DNA from: Chondrosia reniformis
Taxonomy: Eukaryota; Porifera; Demospongiae; Chondrillida; Chondrillidae
Length of the DNA stretch: 64,000 nt
Assembly: GCA_947172415.1 (NCBI GenBank)
Contig: OX359202.1
Span: 2,048,501 to 2,112,500 of the forward strand
Reading direction: 5' to 3'
Shown here: positions 35,104-47,702 of the stretch, piece after piece
How the letters are laid out: every line of letters begins with the position of its first letter
Numbering within the stretch: position 1 is the stretch's first letter
Translations under genes and position numbers: made by a program
Notes under the pieces: generated by a model
The model's database searches: none
Seen by the model: the letters and a program-made list of their open reading frames with translations, nothing else
Told to the model about the DNA's origin: nothing

Positions 35104-37009
35104 ATGGAGACTCGAAAAAGACATAAGGAGAATAAACTAAAGCCTGAAAAGGAAAAGGTAGAGCCTGAAAAGGGAAAGGAAGAGATAGAGTGTATAATGA
35201 AAAAGTTTGAGCGAGAAAAGGAAGAGCTAAAGCTTGAAAGGAAAGAGCTAAAGAGTAAAGAAAAGAATGTACTGAGTCGACAGGAACAGCTAAACCTTAC
35301 AATTGAAAACCTACAGCGTCAAAAAGGCGAGATTAGAGCTAAGATTGAGAAGGAGACAAACAAAATAGAGTAAGATCGCTATGTCTGCATGTCTTTGAAT
35401 AATATCTTACGTATTATTTTTATGAAATATAGGCTGGCACGCCACAATAAAGCTATCACTGAACTTTCTGCTAAGATAGATGTTAAATTGAAGCAAATGG
35501 AAAGTATTGATTTGCAACTCACCACTATTTTAACTGAAATCGGCTTGCTTAATACTAATATAAGAGCGATAAATAGTATTCTTAATAAGATATCTCTTAA
35601 AACACTAACCGTATCAGAGGAAAGCCCTTCAAAGAAGTCAAAAATCAGTGAAACAAAATTCAAAGGTATGTTTACTAGATTGTTTGATAACCTCACCTGT
35701 TTCACATCTACTTATCACTCTCTATTTGTAGGACCAAAAAAATTCAGTTGTGCAGCATCAGCGGCTACTACTGGTGACATTAATGAAAGGACATTTATAG
35801 GTAAAGTCTATAGCCATTGGTTTGCCGTGGGTATGTACGATTTGAGAAAAAAGCTGGAGAGACTGGAAGACTTAGACAATAAGTCCCAACTGCAATTACC
35901 CTTATTGGATGATATGATGACTCTAGAAGTTTTGCGATTAAATAGATTATTGGAATTTAGGAAAATAATAATGCAAGATAGCTATGAGCTGCCTATGACA
36001 TCTGGATTAGCAGTGGCACTGGATCACTTTCTCTTTGCGTGTCAGCCTGGCCAATATCCTAAAGGTTTTTGCTGTCATCAAATGCCTATTACAAATGACT
36101 CTAATGAAAGGCCTGACATCACTGTTTTTCCATATGGCTTGACCCTACTGAATTTGTAGCACTTACGCACGTAAAATTGAATTCCGATCATGATTCGAAA
36201 ATAAAATCTCTTGCATATGCTATGAAACAGCAGGGTGAGAAAATAGACAAGATTAGACTTGTGGTTGCAATGACAAAAAAAGGTTTTTCTTTATATATCT
36301 ATGTTCCTGTAACGAGTCTTGTGCTTTACATCGATATTTGTAATGACTCTGAGAGCTCATTAAGTGTATTTTTCTGCATGCTGTATGCCGGAGAACATTA
36401 TTTACTTAACCATCCCATTCAATCAACCATGGTCCCGCAGCCTCGGAAAGACCTGGAAGTGACCGGAATGTACAGGCTACATGTGCTTAGGGGCCAAGGG
36501 TTTGTTTATAAGCTCTTTGACACTGAGATTAAGAAGCCTAAAGTTGATATTGCAAAATTAGTCCTTCATGAAGCAAAAGTTGAGAATTTGAGTGCGGACG
36601 GACGTTATTGTCTTCTGAAGTATCAGCATCGAGAGGAAAATGGGTCTCCAAATCAAAAAGCCTTTGGGCAAATTTTATCACAGCTACATAAGATTCATGA
36701 AATTGGGTATGTCCACTCTGACATTAGGGAGGAGAATATTGTGTTTGGTAAAGAGGAAGCATGGATAATAGACTTTGATCTTGCCTCGAAAGAAGACGAA
36801 AGATATCCATATGGCTATAATCACCGCACAATCAAGGAACGCCACCCAGATGCTACAGCCTGGGCACCAAAAAAATCCATGATGTTCATGCGCTTGACAT
36901 GATTATGAGAACTCATAAATTTTCAGGGATTCTTGAACAGTACAAACTTGGAGCATCACTATTGGAAATAGCTAAGAATGTCACTGAAGCAATGGAAGTG
37001 GAAAACTAA
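35104..37009 (+). pseudogene. Coiled-coil plus kinase-like gene, with apparent frame slips
   Basis: Exons 35104-35369, 35433-35665 and 35732 onward join in phase. The first two encode a long lysine/glutamate coiled coil (KEKVEPEKGKEEIE, LSAKIDVKLKQMES). The third encodes a globular region with NERPDITVF. The last part is a protein-kinase-like domain: YVHSDIREENIVFG (about 36703-36744) corresponds to the HRDxxxxN catalytic loop with Ser-Asp-Ile-Arg wording, and AWIIDFDLA (about 36760-36786) to the DFG loop with Asp in place of Gly. The frame changes once near 36140 and once at the A7 run near 36870, after which a conserved-looking tail runs to TAA at 37009. Either the gene is recently dead or the assembly has two indels. 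Kinases of this HxDIRxxN/DFD type are divergent and of uncertain substrate. Confidence 0.6.
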
Positions 37010-38373
37010 ATTTTGCATTAGTATTTACTCTTAGATATCTATGATATTGATTTTACCATGTTTAGTGCCTTATGATTTATTATAATGGTTTGACTGAAAA
37101 TTGTTTGTTATACAGGGAAAAGCACATAATTCATTTTCTCATTATTGTTACGATTACAAAGTACTCAATATTGTACCATGTTCATTTGTCAACTCTTTCT
37201 GAGCATATTTGCTATATCCACTCACCACGTGCATTTGTCTACTCTATCAAGTTACTACCTGTGTGCACCTGTTTAACTGTCTTTAATATTACCATGACAG
37301 ATTCTTTAGCCGTTGATTGTGTAATGATTTAATTTAAAAGCAGTGTTTCGATCTGATTTCTGTATAGCCAGGAGTATTGGTGGGGAAGTTACTACAGTCA
37401 TTGTCACTTATGTATATGCAATGAATAAACAAATTCTTCCATAGCATTACTTTAAAAAAGAAGGATATTGAAGATGAACCGGCACTAAGTTCTGTGTTTC
37501 CTTTCTTGAATGGGTCTGCTGGTGTAATAGGACATCTCTTTAAGTTATGAAATTACAGGCAGCACAGGCTGGTGACATACATTAGTCACAATTAGCCATG
37601 AATATAATAAAAATATGCTAAACAACCATATACCAATAATTCAACATTTTTGGTTATACAGTATTGATGTAAATTTCCTATCTTTGAAATACATATATTA
37701 ATCTGTTTAATTCGTAGTCAAGAAAAATGGACATAGTCCCAGTAATTGGACATGTGATACTGGATGATGTAATGAATACTACCCTAGCAATCAATCCTAA
37801 TGAGGAATGAGATGTAATGTTTCTGTCTATAATGAATGTACTAGATATATACAGTGCACTCTGTTCAATTTACCACCACTTTTTCTCAAAACTGACTATT
37901 GACTGACAATGTAGATTAAGTGGAGTGCACTGTAGTACATGTTCTACGTTTAGCCTTATTACTATTGTAATACGTATGTATCATCTCTCTGTTTATTATT
38001 TGTCTTGTGTATGTCCTCTCACTGAACTTTAAACTTTATAGGTAGCCATTTTAACCCTTTCCGCGCCAACTTATTGCGTGGGCGGACCTATACCTTATGA
38101 CTGACTTTTTCGAAGGCCACGTGATGTACGTAAGTGCTACGTGTAAGGTAAGGTTGTTTTTACGACTGAGGAAGTGGATTCTCGTCAAGTTTAGCCTTTC
38201 GAATCAAGTGAAGAGAACGGACCAGGCACTAAACCTAGCCCTAACCCTATATATGATATGTATATCGTCAACGGTTATCGTGTATGTCCTCTCACTGAAC
38301 TTTAAACTTTATAGGTAGCCATTTTAACATGCATCGTAATGCATAGTAATGATATTCTTGTGTATGTACGTAG
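37010..38373. other. Intergenic or intronic DNA upstream of the Nudix exon
   Basis: No exon with a Nudix box (GxxxxxExxxxxxxREUxEExGU) could be found here. It contains a 49-bp direct repeat (38007-38055 and 38278-38326) bracketing about 220 bp of more GC-rich sequence. Confidence 0.5.
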
Positions 38374-38553
38374 GTTGAGTATGTGTTTACAGTTAGTGTG
38401 GAAGACCTTCAGAACACTACTAATCAATTCTACACAGAGTTCAAAGATGTCACAAGACTACCGGTCTTTATTGTAGATGGAGAAAGGATTTGGGGGTTGA
38501 CTGCCACTGTATTAGAGACTGTACTACATATATTAAGGGAGGCTACTAAGTGA
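38374..38553 (+). CDS. Last exon of a NUDT7/8-type Nudix (CoA diphosphatase-like) gene
   Basis: An acceptor TACGTAG precedes a 180-base phase-0 exon ending in TGA at 38551-38553. The product VEYVFTVSVEDL...RLPVFIVDGERIWGLTA TVLETVLHIL matches the C-terminus of vertebrate NUDT8/NUDT7, where LPVF, the WGLTA motif and a final helix follow the Nudix fold. These enzymes hydrolyse CoA and its derivatives in mitochondria or peroxisomes. The exons with the Nudix box were not found in the 1.4 kb upstream or elsewhere on the plus strand, so this is either a gene with a distant 5' part or an orphaned exon left by rearrangement. Family is recognised by the WGLTA ending, not by the catalytic motif. Confidence 0.6.
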   Translation, partial: VEYVFTVSVEDLQNTTNQFYTEFKDVTRLPVFIVDGERIWGLTATVLETVLHILREATK

Positions 38554-38973
38554 AGTCTTACCAGTGACTGTTTTCTATTTTTCTATTTAACTTTGTCAGC
38601 TTCTAATGATGTACTGTTACTGTAATATGCTTTTATTTCTTTACATGTGATTTGCAGTTGACTAGTACTGCATATATAGAAACATGCTTATTATGGAAAT
38701 AGCTGACTTACTTAACACTAACTACATAACACTAGTGTTAAGTCACACAAAATCGAATCAAACATTTAAATATGATGCTTTACATCCTAAACAAACATTA
38801 GGTTTAGGCTTTAATACACTAGTTCTCTATGGACTTCATAATTATAAGAAATAAAACATGACTTGATTAAATCTACTTATCTGCAAGCAGCAACATGGGT
38901 GGTCAAGTCATTCAAATTCCAATTAATCTATCAAGAATTCATTGTTCAGTATCACTGCATCAAAGTTTACTAG

Positions 38974-39079
38974 CTAACTACTTGTCCATGCTCTGACCAT
39001 CATAGTGTTTCCACTTCCCCATCTGTTGATTGCAACAATACCAATACTATATTTGGTGTTGGAGTGAAGTCCATTAAAC
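38974..39079 (-). CDS. Terminal exon with half an FN3 domain (partial gene)
   Basis: Behind an acceptor AG at 39081-39080 the minus strand encodes GLHSNTKYSIGIVAINRWG, then GNTMMVRAW, and stops at TAG (38976-38974). The pattern L-x-x-x-T-x-Y-x-I-x-I-x-A-x-N-x-x-G is the F-G half of fibronectin type III domains. Upstream exons could not be fixed; a stretch near 39300-39370 (DACDNSGPGAVTYVFQ) might be one. Function unknown. Confidence 0.4.
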
Positions 39080-40675
39080 CTGTAATTATGTGAATTTCTA
39101 CTTAGACATATTCAGATCATGTTCTTAGTTAGACCACATCTGTTCCTCTATCAGTTGTGTAGCTAGGGTGACCTACGTACCAACAGAGTTGAGCATACTG
39201 TTGTATATGGGAGCAGCTTGAAGTGCATGATGGAATAATTAAAGATGAAGTACTTGTTTCAATTCCTTCCCACACCTCATGATGTCTCTTTGTATTGAAA
39301 TACATAAGTTACTGCTCCTGGGCCAGAATTGTCACATGCATCCACCACTTGTTTGTACAGTAATTGTAACTGTAGCTATTGTAACGAATATCATTCCTTG
39401 CCATACGTAAGACAGCTACTGAGTTAGTTTGAACTAGACCTGCCATTGTTCTTTGTTATTCCCCATAACTGTTTATATACGTATAACAATAATCTGGACT
39501 TAGTCTATAGAACATTCTAACAAAGTTCTCTAGTCGATCACAAATAATTATCACACAAAGATTTAACTGACATGCCTTACTTCAAACTAAAACATACCAG
39601 GCCCGAGGGCTTTACTTTAAACTAAAATTAGAACAAGGATCACTATGAAACCCAAGCAGCTATAGCTACAACTAATTGCTGACCTATTAAATGGCTTCTA
39701 CATGGCCAAGGAGCTCTCTAGCTGAGCACTGCCACATTTCTGGTTTGGCTGGAGAACATTACCTGAGGGCTTAAAAACTATATAGCTAGGGTTATGGAAC
39801 CAAAAAATGATGATTACAACTAAATAACAAGATTGCCATAGCAACAATCCATGCAATCAATTTAGGCTGCAACTAAACATTAACTTAGCTTGTAGTAGAA
39901 TGTCTTAATTTAAACATAATGTAAACTTTGCAAAATACAAATGACAAACATAATTCCTAAGTACAAAAAACCTCACAGAACTGTGCATGTAGCATCACCC
40001 ATCATCTTGCATTTGTCTATTTATTTGTCACTTTCTTAGTCAAACTTGTCATCCGAGAAAATGTCCAGTGCATTCTGATAAGTCCTATGAGTTCATAAAC
40101 AAATAACAACAAAGTTGTAATTAGACAAGACAAACAAGTCCATACAAAGCTGCTAGAATGTGGTACATACGTATCTTATAAGTGAACAAGAAGGGAACCA
40201 AATAACTTTAATTGTAATAGAATTTTGTTTTAAAATAGAGTCCGTCATTGATAGCAAACAGCTTCAATTGACTGCCATTTAAAATCAAAAACAGATATCT
40301 TGCCAAATGTCAATGGCACACTGAGGTCCAACTAACCTGCCGCCAAAGGTTCTAATAAAAGCTCAAGCAACAATAAACTCAAAGGGATTGGACAATTTTA
40401 TAGCCAAATAGCAAGGCCAACTTATCTATAGGATACGGAGAACCTGTTAAGCATGTACTACACACTTCCCCTAACTGAATTACAGTGGACTGGTAGACAT
40501 GCTAAATCTGGTGGTCTCATTGAACAGATGTAATCCAGGATCTTTAAGCATTCAGTAAACTCTTGTAAATTGTTGCATTATATACGAGTATTACGTATAT
40601 AAAAATCCAAAGGATACGTATAGTTTAGATTGCGGCAATGTATCATAAATGTAATCGGTGTTGTAAGTAATTAAA

Positions 40676-40750
40676 GCAAAGGGAAAACGGAAAAAGGGGG
40701 GAAGGAGGAAAGTAAAGCGAAAAAGGAAAAAAGGAAGAAAGAAAGATAAG
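40676..40750 (+). repeat. Polypurine tract
   Basis: About 75 bases almost entirely A and G on the plus strand, mixing AAAAGG and GGAAGAAAG words. Such tracts can form triplex DNA; no function is shown. Confidence 0.8.
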
Positions 40751-42365
40751 ATGTGTATTCCATTACAAGGACTGCAACAGAGGACTCTTAAGGTGAGAGG
40801 CAGTGATGAGGAGAGGTGATTCTAACAATGGTATTGAAACCCAGACTGGGATGGTGCCAGAGTTAAGAGTACTACACCTATGTATTATATAAGACCAGTG
40901 GTGGGGCAATGAACTTGGACTGGGGTAAGCAACCACCTACAGTGCGGAACCCAGTACTTATTCCACCCTATGTATATAATCACCATTCACTGAATATATA
41001 AGTATATGGACACTTAATTAATCTAACATTGCAATGTGATCTGTCTTAGTAAATGCCATGTACCCTAATATATACCCACCTCTTTCTCCTTTATTATTGC
41101 TCACTTTAACTGGCTGCAAAAGTTTATCAAATAGACAAATACAGCTTTTTACCTCATTGGTTGGTTATCTTTTGAAAGGATCATCTTTCAACTTTGCTTT
41201 GTTGTCTCTTCTGGCTGTCGGACATTTAGACCATAAGGATCTTCTTCAGTGACTGGAAGAAAATTATGATTGCGGCAAGCATGCCATTTTCACAAATTGT
41301 TAGTCCACATGATACTCTCTCTTCAATTTAGTATCTTTACCAATCTATTGACAATGACAAATTCTCATATATATGCATGCATGACTTGTATATAACTAAT
41401 CTTGTAGCTAATCAGTACATGACATATACTATAGTTGTATATATGCTATTGAATGTGAAAAGAACCACATTCAACCTCAGATAATTTAAAGGACATGTAC
41501 ATATGCCATTTTGAAGTGACATAGTATTATATATAAGTACATAAAAATGTTATTTAAAATCCTTTCTAAGCCTACGTATATATACGTATGTATATACTTT
41601 CAATAAATCCTTCCCAGCTTCAATACATACTGCATTCCTATATATATATACTACATGTAAGGGCCTTTTTAACAAATTAATTGTGACAAGGTTGTGCATG
41701 TGTATTCCTGATATACACGTATATACGTATATATACTAAATCATTTAGTTTCAACCACTGCAACTCCTGAAGACATATATAATTAAGCAAACACTTGAAT
41801 TGTGCTTCCCACATATAGAGCTCTATACTGTTTAACCTAACCAATAAATAGGGATTTTTATTGTGCTAACCAGCAATAAGCTATCTTTACATTTGAAATT
41901 TTGATTTGTTGTTCTTGATTTATGACTTTTAGTATGGTGGAATTAAAGGTTTGAATATTGTTTTGTGGCTTGTATGTATATAAGGAGACTAACAATAAAG
42001 ACATTGCTCATTGCAGTAGACACATTTGCAAAGAACTTAAGTTTGTTTGATCCCCAGAAATCTGTGCATTGTAAATTAATCACGATATGGTAATGAATAT
42101 GACAACAGCCACTCAGTTAATTAAAATTGTTGCATGTATAACTTGTATAACTGTGTTTATCCTATTATGTGGTGATGATATATGTTTGAATTATATTATT
42201 GAAGAGCTTTATATACATGTTTATCATGCAGTCAATTGATTGGAACAATATGTATTCCTTCATGCAGCTTCATATTCATGATGAAGAATAGACTGTATAT
42301 AATTTAATTATTGTTTTCATTTGCCGATTACGTTGTACGGCTTCATGTTACGGAAAGATATATAT

Positions 42366-42472
42366 ATAATACGGGTTCATACGCAACTATTATAACACTT
42401 ATTTTATACGTCTATATATGTATAATACGAGTTCATAAGTAACTATTGTTACACTTAATTTATACGTCAATA
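42366..42472. repeat. 54-bp tandem duplication
   Basis: Two adjacent copies starting ATAATACGGGTTCATACGCA and ATAATACGAGTTCATAAGTA, both followed by a TTATACGTC word. Confidence 0.75.
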
Positions 42473-42610
42473 TATCGTTTTTGCAAATGGCGGCGTTCAG
42501 GAAGCTTTAGTTAACGAAGCTTTTCCATCGTTATTTATAAAGTTCAGGACACTTAAGCGTCCTCAATCGTTAGCATTACGAATATATATATTAAATCCCA
42601 ACGATGCGGC

Positions 42611-42671
42611 CAAGTAGTTCGAGTTAATTCGGGGGCGGCAGCCCCACGAGTTTTTAAACTCGAACTACTTG
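42611..42671. repeat. GC-rich nested inverted repeat
   Basis: Perfect 15-bp outer arms (CAAGTAGTTCGAGTT and AACTCGAACTACTTG) enclose a second hairpin GGGGC-GGCA-GCCCC. The core is GC-rich in otherwise AT-rich DNA. Confidence 0.85.
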
Positions 42672-43393
42672 TTTTCAATTGTATTCAACTATATTGCATA
42701 CATTTATTCTACATGTACAGTTAAAGGAACTATATATACACTTAGTGAGGGCTTTGGATAAGGACACAAAATTCTGCTCTTTATCATTCTCTGCTCCACT
42801 GTATTGGCCTGACTGTCCTTTCTGGAAATAGCACCCTTCATTATAGAGACCCTAAAATTCTTTCAGGTTTGAATCCTAATATAGATCTTTATATTATGTA
42901 CACCTACGTATAACATAATTAAAGAGAATATTCATGTGGCTAAATAGTAAAATAAGAACTGTATCTACCTCATGCATGACCATATAAATTTTAAATTAAA
43001 TATTGATATTCAAAAGAGAATATCCTATATATACGTATATATATATTACGTACATTTGCATTTATATCTGTTAAACTTCAAGTACAAACTTACCATGTTA
43101 ACATAAAATATCATGTGCATGTCTCTGCAAGGAATAATATGTGCAGAGTGCATGACTATATGTATATATATAGGAAGTTGGGCAAGGATCTCTCTGAGTT
43201 TGAATGGTTTCAGACAGACTGTGTTGTATATATGTATATGAGAAAGCTCTGAACATATTTAATTAATTAACATGTATAACAGGTTAATTTTAAATCTAAA
43301 TAGTTTGCTTACAATCATATGGTCTCATTCGTACCTTGCATGCACAAATGCATGAAATGTACATATATTGATGCTTAATATAACTATATAAGT

Positions 43394-46300
43394 CAACAAG
43401 GAACAAGTCCAGAAATTTGGTACTTTGGGCACTCTTGTAATATGTGGGGACTTCAATGCAAGGTGTGGAGACTTGGTGGAAGAGGAGGCAGAGGACGAAG
43501 TGCCTGGTCGTAGGCCTGTTGACACAATCAAGAACTGAAGCTTTGATGAGTTTTTTAGGTAATTCAGGACTCTACATTGTAAATGGTAGAATGGGAAGAG
43601 ATGGATTCACATGTGTGTCAGGAAGAGGGAGTTCAGTAGTGGATTATTGCATACTCCCAAGGGAACAGTTTAAGAGTATTAATGGATTTAGAGTTGTAAC
43701 AATGAGAGAGAGTTTGGAAGAAATGCACTTCAGAGGTGAAGCAATGAGGATTCCTGACCACTCACTCTTGATGTGGAATATGCAATTAGAAGGCCCGGAA
43801 TATTGGACAGGGAAGGAAAAAAATTGGAATGAGACAAAGAAGACAACCTTTATAGTCCCAGAAAATTATTTGGAGAATGACAGCGAGGAAATTAGGAAAC
43901 TGGTGAATAAAGTGAAAGTCTCTAGGAGTCAGAAGGATATAGATGAGGTATATAAGGAGGTTACAACATTGCTCAGGTCTAGATTGAAAGAGGTGACATG
44001 GAGAAGTGATCAAAAGAGACAGCCTTGGTTTTCAAAGGAGCTGGGAAAGCTGTGGAGGAAGTTCCATATAGCAGAAAAAGAATGGTTGCACTGTAGAGGG
44101 AAGAAAGAACGTTTGGTGAAGAGAGGACACTACTTGGAGATAAGGAGGAATTACAAAAAGCAGTGTGGAAAACTAAAAGAGCTTATGTAGAAAAGAGAGG
44201 GCAAGATATGGAAAGACTTCTAAAACAACCTAGGAAATGGTGGAAACTTGCAAGGAAATTGGAAATACTGAGGAAGACTTCAGCAAATGAGCATGATCTT
44301 AGTACATGCAGTGAAGGATAAGGAAGGAAGAATAAAGCGGGAGAAAGCAGTAACTGGAGTGTGGAAGGATCACTTTAAAGAAGTCCTGAATGCGGGTGGG
44401 AACCTCAGCCAGAAGAGTACGGTGGAGGACCAAGTTTTAGAAGCAGAACCACCAAAGGTCACAGCAGTGGATCCTCTCATCAATGAAGAAATATCAAGGG
44501 AGGAAGTCCTATGGGCTCTATCAAAGTTAAGGAAGAAGGCAGCTCCAGGGAAAGATAGTTTGACAGCAGAGATGATACACAGGAGCTGTCTATGGGAGCT
44601 GTGGCACACATTTCTGAATGTCTGCTGGAAGGAGGGTAGGATTCCAACAATATGGAAAAAGTCCATAGTGGTACCAGTGCTGAAGAAGAGGAGACAAGGA
44701 GCCTGTGTGATGGATGACTTCAGGGGTGTGTCGTTACTGTCAGATGATTTTGCAAGAGAGATTGATGACATTTTGTGAGAGGCAGAAGCTAATAGCAGAG
44801 GAACAAGGAGGATTCAGAAGGGGTAGAGGCTGCAGAGACCAGGTGCTTTCTCTGTCTTTGTTAGGTCAAGTGAGGATGGCCTACAATAAGAAGGGTATGA
44901 TGGGAGCTTTTGTAGACTTTAGCAAGGCGTATGACAGAGTGGACCGACATAAGCTATGGAGGGTGCTGGAAGCTGGGGGAGTAACAGGGAGAACTCTAAC
45001 TTTCCTAGAAGCAACTTATGAAAGCATCAGCTGTGAAGTGAGGATAGGAAAAGAGCTGAGTGAACCCTTTGAAGTGTCAAGAGGGCTGAGACAAGGGTGT
45101 GTCCTATCCCCTCTGCTGTTCTCCTTGTATATCAACACTTTGGTGGAGAAGCTGAGAAGCAGAGAGGTCGGGGTGAGGTGTCGTGGGAAACTGATACCAG
45201 GGCTTCTGTATGCGGATGATATGATCTTACTGGCAGAAAATGAGGAGATGCTCAAGGATGGATTAAACGTGCTGGAAGAATGGTGTAGGCAGTGGGGTGT
45301 AAGAGTTAATGTTCCAAAGTGTGCCATTATGCATTTTAGGAGAAAAGGAGTCACCCGTGCCAGAGAGTATTAAAAATTGAGGGGGAAGAAATCCAGCTAG
45401 TGACAAATTATAAATATTTAGGGTGTATGATAGATGAATGTCTACAGATGAAAGGAATGGTAGAAGTGAGAGCAAAGGCAGGGTATAAGGCCTTTGGGTT
45501 ATGGATGAGAAGGTGTAGACAGAATGTTGGTGGAATTAAAGGGGGGCTTTTAGGAGACTGATGGAAGCCTTGGTGGATTCAGTGCTGCTGTATGGAGCAG
45601 AAGTATGGGGGTGCTGCAGACAACTGCAGGAAGTAGAGCAGGTGCAGCTAAGAGGGTACAGAGTCTTCCTTGGTGTAAATTGCTTACATCCCAAAACCTC
45701 CCTACAGATGGAAATGGACATGCTACCTCTGGAATGGGCAGCAAAGAAGAGAAGTATGGCCTTCTGGTTCAGGATAATGAGAATGGAGGAAAGTAGGTTG
45801 CTCAGACTGGTGGCACTGGAAGCTGCAGAATTGGGTAGGAAGGTAAAATGGATTGAGGACCTTCATTCAAACCTGGCAGAAATTGGATGGGACAATGTAG
45901 ACCCACAGGATTTAGAGGCAGTATCTCTGAAAGAGTTAGGACACATGATAAACTGTGGAGTGTGGAGAGCAGTGATAGATAAGTGGGAGACAGACTTAGA
46001 GAGCAAGCCAAAGCTCAGTGTGCTTCGGGAAATCTATGATAGAGGGTACAGTGCCAGATGTGTGGAAGTGGAGGACAAGAAGATGAGAAGGATCTTGACT
46101 AAATTGCGAGGGGGTACAGCAGAATTTAGAATAGAAACAGGCAGGTGGAGAGGGCTAAGACGTGAGGACAGGGTGTGCACCATTTGCTGTGATGGTGAAA
46201 TAGAAGATGCAGAACATCTTATATTGAGATGCAAAGTAGCAGGAGAAGAGAGGAAAAACTTACAAGACAAGAGTGAAAAGGAACAGTTAGTGGCAATTTT

Positions 46301-46556
46301 GGATGGGGCAGTAAGACAGACAAGGGTAAGAAAAGCAGGGGAGAGGATATGGGACAGGCGATTCCAGCTATGAAAATGAACAGGGGAAGAGTTATTAGGA
46401 TGTTTAATGACAGAAACGGAAATGTGAATTCTTTTGTTTTTGTTTTTTCTTTTTTTTACGGTTTTGGTCTTGTACAGTGCAATACGGGGCAAGTTGCCCT
46501 AGTGTGGAGCACACACACAATGCACTTAAAAGTTTAATAATAATAATAATATATTT
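43394..46556 (+). mobile_element. 5'-truncated LINE (non-LTR retrotransposon), frameshifted
   Basis: The plus strand encodes, in order, the C-terminal half of an apurinic-type endonuclease (VICGDFNARCGD, about 43436; VVDYCILP, about 43640; DHSLLMW, about 43758), a linker, and a reverse transcriptase (KLRKKAAPGKDSLTAEMI; AFVDFSKAYDRVD, about 44907; GLRQGCVLSPLLFSLYIN; GLLYADDMILLA, about 45200, with the YADD catalytic motif). The C-terminal region has a Cys/His cluster (CTICCDGEIEDAEHLILRC, about 46177-46233). A TAA repeat tail ends at about 46556. The frame changes near 43550, 44170, 44270, 44750 and 45370, so the copy is inactive. Family is an I/Jockey- or L1-like clade judged by the TAA tail and architecture; the 5' part including the first half of the endonuclease is missing. 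Confidence 0.85.
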
Positions 46557-47702
46557 AAACATATTCTGCGACTGTATACATGACATTATATATATATGTT
46601 AGAAAAGCCAGCTGTAACTATTCATTGCTATATTATATTATATTGTATTTACTTCATGCTGCCTTATACAAAAGCATATAAAAAATAAGTTGAAGAATCT
46701 TCTGTCCCACATCTCTGCAAAACTCTTTATGTACGTATATATTGCTATAAACTCTTTAACAATCAATTGTATGAACATCAATGACTTCATGCACCTATAA
46801 ATTATATATATTGTTATCATTTCATCGTCAAGTTTCTCTTCTATCTTGCTGTTTATATATATACCTCCATCAATATCATAAATAGTTCCACAAGTTCACA
46901 TGTGATTTACACTTAATTGTACGTACATGTAAGATCTGTACTTTATTATACAATTATATGTAAGTACTTTATAAACACATACAATATTATATATGTAGTG
47001 TATATAGTGTGGTTCGGAAAACATTTAATGTTCACTATTATTACTAAATATATATCTACACATATGTACATACAATTTACATTGATATACTATATTCGTC
47101 AGTGCTTCTAATATTTTTCATGAGGTGTATACTTAATAATTACCTTAAATAAAAAAAATACAAAAAATATAAATTTAAAAACAGGAACCCCAGGCATCGG
47201 GGCAGAAACTTATATATATACTATAGGCCACAACATCACTAAAAAACAAAGAGGGGTGCCGGCATACAACTAGATCCTACAATAATAAATTATAGGAACA
47301 ATCCAGGTATATATAAGAATCTAACAATTGCAAGAGGGTGAGGCATACCAAGAGAAATCATGTAGAGGCATCATGCAAACCAAGGGCGTCTCAAAAAACG
47401 ATTAATTTACCCTTTCCAAGTCGCAGACCACTTAAATGACTCTATAGACTTCCGGAAGGTGGCTCACAAGAAAAATCTTTTCTGTCAATTTTTTGGTTAT
47501 CGATAAAGATTTTTCATAAAATCAATTCAAATCGATATGATCAATATTCAGGGACATGTAATTTCCCATTGAAGTACGGGAGTATTACTGACGTCACAAA
47601 ATCGTTTCCATATCGTGACAAATAAAATGGCGACATCTTTACAGTAATATGTATCTCAAAATTTTCTCAAGTAACGATATGAAAAATCGACTGTAACTTT
47701 AA
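46557..47702. other. AT-rich spacer between LINE and satellite
   Basis: No gene is visible. The sequence is AT-rich with TATATA runs. A short GGGGTGCCGGCATAC word at about 47255 is the reverse complement of one near 10122. Confidence 0.4.

Larger units (their letters stand above)
39080..43393. other. Gene-poor stretch with small structures
   Basis: About 4.3 kb without a confident gene. It holds a possible terminal exon on the minus strand (40036-40083, ending ALDIFSDDKFD then TAA, joining perhaps to 40336-40360), a polypurine tract (40676-40750), a 54-bp tandem duplication (42366-42472) and a GC-rich inverted repeat (42611-42671). Confidence 0.4.

Noticed and set aside
40036-40083. Possible terminal exon ending ALDIFSDDKFD
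   Set aside because: Only 16 codons, and the proposed upstream exon (about 40336-40360) has an uncertain acceptor.
41058-41252. Plus-strand open frame of 64 codons
   Set aside because: No domain, no splice context, composition like the surrounding non-coding DNA.
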